DNA of 64,000 bases from Daedaleopsis sinensis (lineage: Eukaryota > Basidiomycota > Agaricomycetes > Polyporales > Polyporaceae): the NCBI GenBank assembly GCA_033807695.1, contig CM066305.1, positions 1,984,001 through 2,048,000 of the forward strand, given 5' to 3'. The notes under the pieces are model-generated. The model was not told the origin of the DNA. It saw only the letters and a program-made list of their open reading frames with translations, and did no database searches. Every line of letters starts with the position of its first letter. The stretch's first letter is position 1. This document shows positions 42,244-53,686 of the stretch, piece after piece. Both the position numbers and the translations under genes were made by a program.

Positions 42244-43105
42244 GCTAGACTCGCTGTGTAGGAAGTGGAGAAGCAGGGAGGTGTAACATCACCAGTGGTA
42301 TGTGTGTGTCATCTCTTGCATGGGAATGACCGACCTAACGCAATGCCCGCAGTATCATACAATGTAGTACCTCTTGATACTAACGACAGGTTTGGCTTTG
42401 CCTGCCCCGGAGCCTATGTACTGCGACGACAGATTTGTCGGGGCGAGCCGAACTACTACTGCGACACGGGTTGTTATTGTTCTAATTGTCAATCAGATGA
42501 GGCGTCGTTGCTGTTGCCTGATCATATATGTGGTTAAAGTAGGTAAATGGGTCGCACCATATTCTATCATCTTGGAATCTTACCGTTCAACTATGCGCAA
42601 CAGTTATGATGAGCAGGCCAGGAGACGTGGGTACTAAAGAACAGCCATGGACAATTACCCAAAGCCAATAGTACTTGACCTCCTAGGTAGGACGGAGCAT
42701 GCACACTAGCTGGATGTCCACGACAACGCAGGATACTATTGACCAAGCGATACGACTGTACTATAACAACATGCGGCATTACCCAGGGAACGAACGGAAA
42801 GCGATACAAGACAGGATGCAAGGCGACCACGTCAGCCGTGCGCGGACCTAGTAGCACACGGTACATAGCCTGAAGGAAGGATAGGATAGTAAGGAGAGAT
42901 ACAAGCCGTGGGGAGGGGATAGGGTAATGCAATACTACATGTGGATAAATAACGATAACAAATAACGTCGGCCGACGAGCGATCGAGAGGGCGCGCTGCC
43001 GGGGTCATAACGAAGGAAATGTGAACAACATGCCGATCCGCGACCACAGACGTCTGGGGCTATATGCAGCCATCCAGAGCGGACCGGGAAAAGGGAGACA
43101 GCTCT
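42244..43105. other. Intergenic, no gene seen
   Basis: These 862 bp lie between convergent TMA22 (+) and the unknown protein gene (-). Frames are short and stop-rich. Confidence 0.6.
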
Positions 43106-43845
43106 TCAGCGCCTGGAGACGACCCCGATGTCGGCTTGGAAGACCGCGCGGTGACCATCGGAGTTGTGGACGGAGAGCAGTTTCATGTCCGCCGAGGTGA
43201 ACGACTCTGAACTGACACGCCAGGTCGGGTCGCAGCATGCAAAGTACGACCGGCGGGCGCGCTATCAAATGACGCAGCTGTTAATGATCTTTTCCAAACG
43301 CGCTCACGTGACTAACTAACCTCCAAGAACGCGTTGTACGCGTTAATGATCTCCTGCGCCAAGTCCCACCTCGTCGCTGGCCGGCCGTCTCTGTGCAGAA
43401 TAGTGATCCGAGTTGAATAGCCCACATGTTCATATCCGGGCCACTAGAGTCCAAGTAAGAATCGAGAGGCTTGGTGGTGTGGAATACAACTCACTAGTAT
43501 ACGGAACTCTACGGTCGAAGTGCCGGGAGCCACGTCGAAAGCGGGCTCATCAGGATGGAGGATACAAGTCTTCTTCCTATTATCGATGTCCAAAAAGCGT
43601 ACTCCGTGGTTCTTGGTCGTCGCGCAAAGGAACTCGATCATTTGTTTAGGCCAGTGGATCGCTGTGCTCGGCGAGGATGTGAGTGGTGTCGTTGGCACTA
43701 ACACCCAGCTGCAACCTTGCTGGTTTGGGTGGCGGTTCTCCTTTCCTGAGATCCTGGTGCGTGTGCGATTCGGATCGGTGGCTCCTGCCAGTGTCGAGTA
43801 TGTGGAGCACTGGGAGGGGCGGAGGACGGGGTGCATCGAATTCAT
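43106..43845 (-). CDS. Hypothetical protein
   Basis: Three exons can be joined: 43845-43496 (ATG start, donor GTGAGT), then one from about 43443 to 43318 and a last one to the TGA at 43106-43108. Readable text includes MIEFLCATTKNHGVRFLDID, PGYEHVGYSTRITILHRDG and RWDLAQEIINAYNAFLE, ending SADMKLLSVHN...VVSRR. The predicted protein is roughly 210 aa, mixed alpha/beta in character, with no signal peptide or membrane span. I do not recognise the family. The acceptor of the last exon is uncertain, because two AG choices give different frames. Confidence 0.5.
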
Positions 43846-45091
43846 GTCGAACAGTTGTAGAAGGTGATTAGGAAAAGACGGGGGAACGGGTAGAGTAGGT
43901 TAGGTACAGTCGGAGAACTTGTTGATTCGAGGATGAGGAAGAGGAAGGGGTTGAGGGGGTACTTTATAGCCGTCCCTCTCCCTCTCATCCGTCCAGGAGC
44001 CACAGCGTGCTCGAGCCATTGCGCACAGACGAGCGAAAGTGAAAGCGACGCTTTAGCAGCGTACAATCACAGACACAATCATCCCGTCCAAGCGCAACCG
44101 TTCGAAACACAGCACCAGGGCGCCAGGGACACGGGCAATAGCGACGGAACTCGGGAGGAGCGCAGAGGAGCTAAGCACCCCGCCCAAAGCAAAAGCAAGT
44201 GTCCCGTCCCATTGTGATCGGCGGTAGACACGCGGCCCGCTTTGGCACACTCAGCGGCCCGTCACGCGAACGCGTCAAGCGTCGGGCGCATCTGTGCGGT
44301 GACGGGCAGGGGAACGATATGATTAGTTACCGACACTTCGGGCAAGAAACGCACCTTTCAGTATGGTTGAACGAGCAATAAAGCTGGCATACAAAGCCCT
44401 GCTATTATGCTACCTCCGATTCATACTATTGCACGGCCGCGGGTTCAAAGCGCGACGCCGCGCACGGCATCGTCAGGGACCTTTGTTCTCCATAAAGGAA
44501 GCCATGTGCACGGCAAGGTCCACGAGTCCGGACTGAGCTTTGGAGACCGGTACAGCTCACAGCGGTGCACTAGCCATAGTTACGGTCAGTGTCAAAGCCC
44601 CTTCAGCTGCGGTAGGGGATAAGCTCACCGTTCTTCCGCTTGTCACCTCGTGGTCGACGTGGAAGAGAGGAGGCCAATTAGACGCCCATGTTGAGAATGG
44701 GCGTCACGTGGCTTGACGTGGTCGAGAGTCGAAGTTGAACTTCTTGTCACTAGTACTGTGAGTCTGATGAAGCCGACTACTGTACGCAGGCAGGTTTAGG
44801 ATCAGTCAAGCGATTGACTGGCAGTAGCTGCAAAGAATCAACTGATCAGTTGAGTATTATGTATAAAGTATACAGTCCACGATAAAATCTCCGACAAGTA
44901 CGTATACGTGTTCGACAACGTTGGTGTATGATAAACAGCACTGGGAACATTAGGAACTTGTAGCTATTGCGATACTCTAGTATCCTATACTAGAGTGTAA
45001 CGATTCTATGGGATATGTGGTCTAGAAGTTCTAAGACATGGTCGTGATTGGGTAAAAGGGCGTTCCATAACATATGCAACGGAGGAAACCA
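43846..45091. other. Intergenic, no gene seen
   Basis: This is upstream DNA of the unknown gene, followed by AT-richer sequence at 44740-45010. Short plus frames (43933-44217, 44199-44381) lack any support. Confidence 0.55.
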
Positions 45092-47193
45092 TTAGGCCGC
45101 CGCACGTTTCGAGCGTGCACGGATAGAATGTCCGTATCGGTAGAAAAGGAAGGGGATAGGAATCTGTTACGCGGTAGATCATCAGCACAATTTGGTCGAC
45201 TCAGAGAGAGTAGCTCACCATCGCAAGAGAGATGAAGCCCCATGTCGAGGCCGCCCAGCCATTGCCCAGGTTGTGGTACATGGCGGTGATGAACAGAGGC
45301 ATCGCAGCTCCCGAGCCAGAACGGATGACAGTCTTCGCCGCCAAAGCGGAAGCAACGTATCCAGGGAATGCGTCGATGAGGTATGCGTTCGCGGAGAAGT
45401 AGATGATGACCACTACGTACGAGTATGCGTGTCAGCGATCATACAAAGCGTGAAAATGTAAGACTCACTTCCAAAACCGAATGGAATGCCGGACGCCACG
45501 GGACCGACCCAGTGTCCACCTCCCGGCATGACATATGGCGGACTTGTCCATCCAAAGATGAACAGCGAGATGGGCACAAACCAACAGCCGATCATCATGC
45601 CTGGTAGACGATCTTCGGGATCGGCATGGCCGCCTTTAGCCGCTGCACGACGGAGATAGTCGCGCTCGATGCGGGGTGTGACGAACAGTGCAAGCGCGAG
45701 GCCGATGAGGACCGAGCAAAATGTTAGGCCGACCATACCGTCGTTCCACCGGTAGTTCTCGCCGAACACGACGGGGAAGCTGAAGAAGAAAGCGTACAAT
45801 AGGCCGTAGATGAGGGCGATGTAGAGGCTCATGAGCAACAGGATGGGCTCAGTCGCAATCATCTCTGAACGAAAATACAATTATTAGAGACCAAGAGCAG
45901 AAGCTAAACATCATGAACACGTACGGAATGGGCGCAGCAGGGTTTCAGTCAGGATCTGACTGAGCGATGCCCTGAACAACTCCTGCTCAGTGGTGATGGT
46001 AATATCGCCAGTCGTCTTGCGGAGGAGTCGCGCGCGGTTTCCGAGCAGGGTGGGGGCAAATGTCTCGGGTATCGTCATTGTGAACAGCGTGACGACACCG
46101 GCAAAAATCATGTTGACCCAAATGATCCACCGCCAGCCGATGGTCTCGCCGATGAAGCCACCGACGATGGGCCCGAGCACCGGTCCGCCGTAGGGGGCAG
46201 CTGCAAAAAGTGCGATTGCTAGACCTCGCTCGTTGTTGTCCCAAACATCAGAGATAGTGCCGCCCGCGAGTGTGAGAGGAGCAGACGCGAAGAAGCCACA
46301 GAAAAACCGACAGATAAGGAGAGTCTCGATATTTTGAGCAACTGCGCATGGGATGTTGAAGAGGACGTAGAATAGACCGGGGATAATCCAGATAGGTCTA
46401 CGACCATACAACTCGCTCTGCAAAAGGATTTGTTAACTCATTGGCGGGTCAGAGTATGGATATAGCGAGACGTACGAGAGGTGACCAGGCTAATGGACCA
46501 ATGCCAAAGCCAACAACCATGAGGGACACACTCAACGCTGTCACCACTTCGCCAACATGGAATTCATCTTCAATATCTCGGAAGTCTCCAGTGATTACTG
46601 CACTTGCGAATGCCACTTGGACGACAGCAATTGCACACACAGCCGTAATATCTGGTGAGAAGTCAGTTGGTAGATACTGGGAGACAGTGCGAAGACAAAT
46701 ACGTACACCAGCGATAAAGGTCAGACCAATTTCGGGGATCTTCGGGGTCGCCTTCCTTCCATGTCACCAACTTCATTTGCCTCAGCTCCCGTGCCTTTTC
46801 GGGGTCCGCGAGCGCCTGTGGTAATCGGTAGACATGGGATGGAACGGGACGAAGCGCGAGGTCGGCGGGCAAGTAACCGGTATCGGTCACAGCACGGTAC
46901 TCGTTCGTGAAGCCACCGCGGACGAGATCAGTAGTGCCGAAGGGAAACGAGAGATCAGGACGGGTCTCATCATGCGACTCGTGTGTCCGTGTTCGAGTGA
47001 GAGTGAGATTCTGGTCGTGGCCACGGCCAACGTCCTCGGGAAAGGTGATGTGTGGTGGTTGGTGAGGTTGGGGATGGGGATGATCATGGTCGTGCTTCTT
47101 ATGTCCGTGATGGTGGTGGGATGGGTCGTGGGCCTCCTCGGGAATAGCTAAAGTAGATGTTTCGCTCTGAGGCATAGAATGTGGAGTGGCCAT
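45092..47193 (-). CDS. Major facilitator superfamily drug/polyamine transporter (DHA1, TPO-like)
   Basis: This multi-exon gene has its ATG at 47193 and TAA at 45092-45094. The cytosolic N-terminus is unusually His-rich (SHHHHGHKKHDHDHPHPQPH). A conserved entry to the first membrane span follows (WKEGDPEDPRNWS, typical of fungal DHA1). Membrane segments include FASAVITG..., SVSLMVVGFGIGPLAWSPLS with the loop motif ELYGRRP, and RFFCGFFASAPLTLAGG. The antiporter motif C is AAPYGGPVLGPIVGGFIGE, then GWRWIIW. The second half has LLMSLYIALIYGLLYAFFFS and a C-terminal SANAYLIDAFPGYVASALAA span. About 12 spans are expected, and the protein should act as a proton antiporter at the plasma membrane. The substrate is unknown. 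The His tail may bind metal or sense pH (inference). Confidence 0.88.
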
Positions 47194-48457
47194 CGTGGAA
47201 AGCAGAGCCGGAGAGGAAGGATGGGGGCCTAGTCAGGAGAAGTTTTAGCGATCCATCCGGGCGTTGTGCTTATATAGGGCATCGGGCGACGGGGATGTAC
47301 GGACGACCGCCAGTGAAATCGGTTGGTCCTCCCGGGAGGCCAGAGCCCGACGTCGCAAGACTGCATGAACGCCGAAGAAAGTCGAGATTGAGACTAAGAA
47401 CCCGCCGGGATTTCACGAGGATATCGGCAAATATTGCGCGATAGGGTTGTTTACGGACCAAGGATGGCCAAGGGCAGAGTTGTGGGTCCCCGGAGCGGAC
47501 CCGATCGAGGTCCGCCTGTTGTCCGAAGCTAGACCTGGTACAAGCATTCCGTCTAGTTCCGTCGAGACACTGAGAGGCTGTCCGAGACACAAACCGTAGT
47601 CTTTCAATTATCTGGCTAGGCCAACGCTCGTTTTATGGCCTGGAAGAGTACTGAGGAGGCGTAGGCCAGCGATAACCTTGTCTTCGACGATTGGCGCAGT
47701 GGTGGCTTCTCAGAAGCAGTTTGGGCGTTCGTGTAGTAGCCAGCGCTAGCTGGTAGCCAGTATGGGTCTGTTAGACGCCCGTAGCAAACGCCCTCCCGGG
47801 CAGTCACGGAACGTTGGGCGTTTATAGATTATCGCTCCGTTCCTCGTCTTTCCGAACGCATTACATATCCTGTTTTCAAGTTCCTCCGTTTGAGGCGGCG
47901 ACATACAGTATGTTCTTTATTTCCTTAGTTTGAGCAGCATCACGACAAAGCGCAACCTTGTATCTCGAATAATGGCCCGTTGAAAACCTCAAGACCTACA
48001 ACATATCTACCCCTTGGCCTGGACCCCATTACTTACTACTCGCAGTGAGTTTGCAGTGAGTAGTCCCAGAAGCGTCAGTTGACTCTGCTATAGCTATAGC
48101 GAGGCTACTTGTGAGGCAGTCTCATTATGCTTCACACACAGAGCATGGTCCGTGGAGTGTACTGCTCGTCATATGGCCTCCACAGACGATTCCAAAACAT
48201 CCGCGCTGAGAAACCCATCTCCAACAGGTTAACTCCATTTCCAGATCCAGAGTGAGCATAGCGTACTCCGCCCTAGACGCCGGCGCTCGGTGATACTGGA
48301 CGCCTCATGACTGACACAAATACAGTCACCAGGAAGCTATCAGCGCCATATCAAGATTCCGTACGGCATCTGCTCAGGTACCTAGCGATTTCGACAGCTT
48401 TTAAAGGCAGTGTAATGCATGTCCCTTCGTCCAACACTCCATATCGACCTTAGCACC
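47194..48457. other. Divergent intergenic region MFS / DUF1963-like
   Basis: This contains the MFS promoter. A 12-bp perfect palindrome CCTCCCGGGAGG sits at 47328-47339, about 135 bp before the MFS ATG, and a related CCTCCCGGG occurs near 47791. No supported gene. Confidence 0.5.
47328..47339. promoter_or_regulatory. 12-bp palindrome upstream of MFS gene
   Basis: CCTCCCGGGAGG is self-complementary. GC-rich dyads of this type are typical of dimeric zinc-cluster regulators in fungi. Control of the transporter is inferred from position only. Confidence 0.35.
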
Positions 48458-49418
48458 ATGTCTGACCCCAACGCCCTCATAACCCCCTACTTCCCCATCT
48501 ACTCAACTGCCGCACCCGCCGACATCCTCAACTCCAGCATATCTGCCATTCTTGGAGGCTCTAACCCCGCCCTCCAGCCTGACGAAGAGTGGCCGCGGTG
48601 TAGCATATGTGAGGAGCACCTCATACCCTACCTCCAAGTCAACGTCTCCTCTCCGCAGACACCCTCCGAATTCCGCCAGAGGGTCTCTGTGCGGCCCAAG
48701 CCTGGCCATAGCGTCATTCTGCAAGTATTTATCTGCGCCGATGACGAGAGCGCGACGTGCTTCCAGGAGTCCATCGTCAGCGGAGGCGGAGAGGGCGACC
48801 GACCCGCGTTCCTTGTCCGCGTCGTCCAGATTGCCCCGGACGCCGTCAACTCTGCGGCTGTCCAGGCGACACGCGGCGAGATGGACGAAGAGAAGTTCTT
48901 CGTCGAGCAGCGCACAATCACCGCCTGGGCGGCCGGTAATCCAGAGATGGCACACGAGGAAGGGAATTACGACTATGACGAGGAGCTCTATGAGCGTCAT
49001 GCGCCGGCAGACGGCCTCAAGCTGCTCGGCTACCCTGTCCAGGGTGGGTACTTCGCGTATTCCTGTCACTAGAGCACATCTAACGGCCGTCCTCTAGGCA
49101 AATTCTTTAGTTCATATTACCAGTCATGTCCGAGGGTTCGCGGCGGTGGCGATAATGCTGCACAGAATGACGACGGGGGTGATGCTGAAGATGCTGCTCT
49201 TCTTCATGAACCCAACTCGTACGGTCCATGGCGGTGCTTGCTACAGCTCGGTACCAGTACAGAAGACGAAAATGCGCCGGTATGAACATCAGAGCAAGTT
49301 TCTCGTCGTCATATTATCTGAAGCGATACCCCAGCTTTGTGTGGTCGGGAATACCTGGATCAACCAATGCGACTATCACCCCGACGTTCTCTCCATGACG
49401 ATTGGTGGGAACTGGTAG
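48458..49418 (+). CDS. DUF1963 (YwqG)-like protein
   Basis: The first exon runs from the ATG at 48458 (an in-frame ATG lies at 48419) and codes MSDPNALITPYFPIYS. Then DEEWPRCSICEEHLIPYLQV resembles the GG...WP...L.F.Q opening of DUF1963. It also contains a CxxC pair. Later RTITAW, a long acidic stretch and LKLLGYPVQGK match the GYP signature. A second exon (from 49099) carries SSYYQSC, an acidic disordered loop and WRCLLQLGTS, another family mark. A third (from 49334) ends with NQCDYHPDVLSMTIGGNW and TAG at 49416-49418. The family has no assigned biochemical role. The protein is probably cytoplasmic. Confidence 0.6.
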
Positions 49419-50493
49419 ACTCATATTCGCGGCCATGGGGCGAGTAAATGTGGCACCGAGATTGGACAGTGTGAAGCTCTGCTGATAGAAGTATGAACTC
49501 GTACAGATTGGTCCATCTGCGCTGTTGTGTCTATTGCGTCACCGCTCTTCCGATACATTCGGGCGGACGACTTGAAAGGCTCACACGAAATCTGACCGGT
49601 GGAGTTTTCCGTTACGTCGGGGTGGCACTAACTGCGCGCGCGCATATCTATCTCCGAACAATATTGCAAATGGAGAGTCTTCTTCGGCATTCGTAAGGGC
49701 TCATGCCTAGGTAGCGATGATGTGTCATGACACTCCGGGAGCTCAACATACTGGTGTTGGATACTACTGTGACTTCGGAATCCCGAGCCGGAGCTGCTGC
49801 ATGTCACAGTGGCCCCATGTCATATTTTTCCAGACCATGTCACATTGCTCCTGACTGCACAAGCTTCAATTTGAAGCGTCCCGGCGGTAGGAGGATGGAT
49901 ATAGCCCAACTAGTACAGAAAGTTATAACCATCGCCCTGGGCTTCCAGATCAGGCAATGCGCAGCATACTCGCAGAACGGTGACGTCAGCGTCGAGCTGA
50001 TTTTAAACGGTAGTACGCCCGAACGGGTAGGGGGGAACCTTCATCTGCTGCAGGCCATCACTTATTTCGAGACTTGCGCGTAATCATTGCACATGCTGTC
50101 ATTTGGGTGAACAAGACGGTAACTTCCCTGTCGTTATACATAGACGTCATATGGTCGTACCTATGAACTTCAACGCCAAGCAGGCCGAGTAGCATTCGGC
50201 CATGTGGACGCAACTCCCTTTTGCACTCGACTAATGAACTTACACTTTATCTTCCGCAGCCACGACGCTCGGTTCGAAGCCTTATGACTACTTACTAAGA
50301 TGTCTTGGTTCGATTTGCAGCGATGGGCAAACATTGGTGCATTGTCTGGCGTATCATTGACGGGGGTTGAGAGCGTGCTGTAAGTCCAAGTGAATAGTCA
50401 TCTAGCTATACATACCCCGTCCGCAAACCGAGACGGCCCTCGAGCACCATCCTAGCATCCTGTATACCAACATAAATAACCACCCATGAAGCC
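49419..50493. other. Intergenic between convergent genes, no gene seen
   Basis: One plus frame at 49727-50083 is open but has no recognisable content or gene structure. The rest is stop-rich. Confidence 0.55.
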
Positions 50494-53371
50494 TTATGGC
50501 TTGAAGGCGTTCCATGCTTCGTTCAATGTCCCGAATACCCCATTCGCGACCATGCGCTGCTCCACCGTCGTATTCTGAACATTCAACTACAACGGAAGAA
50601 GGATTAGAGGCCGCCGTCATCGCGAGACGGAGTGGACCCACCTTGTCCGGATGCAGTTTCGCAATCGCCTTGGTATAACGGATCTTCACCTGCGACGGGC
50701 TCACCAGCTCGTGGATCCCGACCTTTTGCCATCCAAGCTCCGGCCACAGCACCGTGTCCAAACTTGCGATCAGCGCGCGTATGTTGTTCTCTTTGCCCGC
50801 GCGCCACGTCGCCAGCCGCTGATCCACCACGTCCTTCAACTCGTGCTTCGCCTGGTCCTCCGCTTCAGCTGCTACGTTTGCCTCCTGCACACGTTTCAGC
50901 GAGTCCGACGGCGGAGTGGGCTTGGACGGGCGAGGCTTGGGCTTGGGCTTGGGCTTCGACGCGACAGGCGGACGTGACGGAGCGGCGCCAGAACCAGACG
51001 TGCCACTGTCCGGGTTCGTGTTGAGCATGCGGCGGCAGCGACTGATTCCCGTGAACGCGTCCTGGCGCGTCTTGCCTGCAAACTCGGAGGCCACAATCGA
51101 CTCCCAGTCCTGCTTCGCGAGTTCCCACTTCTCCCTCCCTTCGTACGCCTCCGCCCGCCGGCGCCACGCTTTAATCAGCCCGTCTGCGAGGTCGACACTC
51201 GAGCCCTGATCTTCGCGCGTCACCTTCACCTCGCGCGCGGGGTGATAAGAGGGCCCTATTAGGTTGATGACAAGCGTGCAGTCCTCGACGGCGCCCTGCG
51301 AATCTCCAGTCTTGAGACGCGTTAGAGCGCGATTATTGTATAGCGGTACGAGCAGGAGGTGATTCTCGGGGAGTGCAGAGATTGCCGCCGTGTAGAACGG
51401 TTCCGCTTCACCATACTGACCCAGCTTGAACTTCTCCGTCCCCGCGGCTTTCTGTTGTGCGGAGGTCGCAATGGAAGGCTGAGTAGCAGAAACAGCGTTG
51501 CGTTGTACTAGTGCAATAGGGGACGGTTTGCGGGGTGGCGTTGGCTTGGGTGTGGTAGTAGGAGCCGGCGAGGGAACCTCACCCGGTTGTCCTCGAGCGG
51601 GTGTCTTGCGCCTAAATGGCGAAACATACACGGCGGGCGGATCGTCTGAGAACAGGTTGCCAACCTTGAAGCGCGATGCTGGAGTCTCTGCGGGCTGAGC
51701 AGGTTCTGGAGCTCGACCAAGTTGTTTCGGTTGCGAGCGACTAGGCTGCGGGGGAACCTCCTCATCGTCAAATCCGAATCCGCCGCCGGTCGGCGCAAGA
51801 TTTGGAACTTCACCATCCCCCTCTACATCCTGCATCCACTTCGGACGACCATTTCGGCGCGGGGCATCGCCGGTATTCTGCCGCGAGGAACTAGCTGTGG
51901 ATGTGACCGTGGCCCGTTCTTCATAGGCGCGCAGTGCCCGCTCTTTCCCCTCTTTGAACAGCGCGTTCGCGCGATTGAACATGCTCAGGCCGATCTCGCT
52001 TGCCTGCGCGATGATCTTATCCGCCTGGTCCTGCAGGTTCCGCTGAGTGTCTGCTGCGGACAGAGTTCCATCACGAGCAGGGCGCTCCCGTGTGGAACGC
52101 TGAGCTTGAGCTTGAGCATTGTTTCGGGGCGGGGCTCGCTGCGCTGGACGTGGGGCCTCCTCCTCATCCGACCCATAGTACCTCTCGTGTCCAGGCTCAC
52201 GCTGCGTCCTTCGGGACGGCTCCTCGGGCGCGGGCGATGATGAACCGGCACCGTTTGAAAGAAGCATCTCAAGTGCAGCCTGAACGTCGATACCAGAGTC
52301 CGTTGCGGCGAGCGCTATGCGAGCCTGCTGGATAGAGAAGCCCATCTCGACTATTTGCCCCAGTACGTGAGGAGGGGGAGATACAGCGCGTGACCGTTGG
52401 CCCGAAGGTGGCTGAGGAGAAGGGGTATTGCGCGCGGAAGGCTTCTGTGCAGGAGTTCGTGGGTAATCTCTCGATGAGAGACGGCAAGAACTCACTGCAG
52501 ACAAATGCTCTATCGGTTTGCCCAAGTCACCGAGAATATCTTCTTCGTCCGATTGCCCGCCTAACAAACCACCCTCCTTATCTCCGAATCCGAAATCCCT
52601 GGGTGTAGTTGAACGACGGGGTGCTGAAGGTGCTGTCTGAGTGGTAGACGATTCCGACATGAAATCATCAAACCCAAGCAGATCCGAAGTAGGCGCAGCC
52701 TGCGTTGATGACGGGGCCGCCTTGTTGGGTTGAGAGTTAAAATCCCCGAATCCCCAGTCATCATCGGGGGCTCGTGCAGGTTGAGGACGCAACTTTGAAG
52801 GTGCTCTTGCAGAAGCAGGAGACGAAAATGATCCAAATCCGAAGTCATCGAGAGGGTCTTCAGCAGATGTAGGTGTCTTTGACGACGCAGAGATGGACCC
52901 GCCGCCGAGAGCATCGAGACCAGCCCAAGCCGAAGCGACTTTAGGTGCAGCAGAGGAGGTCGCTGTGCGCTCCATTCGCTCCTTCTCTGCGAGAGCGGCG
53001 CGTTGGGCTATGGTCAGATTGGTGGCAGAGGATGATTGTGCCGCGGAGAGGGAGCCGGCTAGCAGCTCACTGAACGCGTCTCCTCCCCCACTCCGAGTAG
53101 CGTTAATTGGTACACCGTTGGGTGATGTCTGCTTGGAACGTACAGGCGGATTGGAGCCAAGCGATGGGGAATGTGCGGGTGTGCCAGACCGTGAAGCGAA
53201 TGACGAGGACGGACCTGCGGAGGCGAGCATAGAGAAGACATCGTTCTGGGGCTTCTTGGGAGCAGCGGCCTGCATAGGAGTAGCTGAAGCTATTGATCCA
53301 AGCTTGCGAGGTGCCTCGGGAGGCTTTGAGGCACCGGTAGACTTCCAAAGATCGGCGAAGGCGTCGGACAT
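50494..53371 (-). CDS. Auxilin-like J-domain protein (Swa2-like: UBA, TPR, J)
   Basis: This clathrin-uncoating co-chaperone recruits Hsp70 to coated vesicles. The ATG is at 53371. The long disordered N-terminus has DDFGFGSF/DDWGFGDF repeats, probable clathrin or adaptor-binding motifs. A UBA domain follows (VLGQIVEMGFSIQQARIAL), then a basic linker, TPR helices (KFKLGQYGEAEPFYTAAISA and YNNRALTRLKTG), a Lys/Pro stretch and a C-terminal J domain with the HPD tripeptide (AIAKLHPDK). The last intron (50641-50587, GTGGGT...GTAG) has no in-frame stop. The true end is TAA at 50494-50496 after LNEAWNAFKP, as in auxilins, rather than the artefactual read-through to 50402. A second stop-free 51-nt intron is likely after EHLSA. 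Without that second removal the protein is 940 aa. Confidence 0.88.
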
Positions 53372-53686
53372 GATGCGGTGGTGGGTAGTAGACCAGCTAT
53401 CGACCTCTTCAATAGTGATACGGCGCCTACGTCGACAAAAGGTCCGCTAAATAGCTGCGCCAAAGAGTACGCGGAGAGGAGAAACAAACGAGCAGAATAC
53501 AAATTGTCGAGGGAAGAGAGGATACTTACAGAAACTCAGAGAGATCGACAAGTTCAGGAACACTCTCAGTAAGCGCCACTCCCCTTTGGTCTCGGCCCCG
53601 CTCTTTGGGCGCTCCGTGGCCTATTCCGGGAGCGCGGGAAACGGCGGGATTCCTTTCTGGGCGTCGGACACCCATCACACACCTGT
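53372..53686. promoter_or_regulatory. Divergent promoter, auxilin / mitochondrial MetRS
   Basis: There are 315 bp between the two ATGs. No TATA box stands out. Confidence 0.45.

Noticed and set aside
44430..44475. GGGTTCAAA-like T-arm resembling a tRNA
   Set aside because: No acceptor, D or anticodon stems could be paired around it.
49727..50083. 118-codon plus frame
   Set aside because: No domain, no promoter or splice support, and it lies in a stop-rich intergenic stretch.
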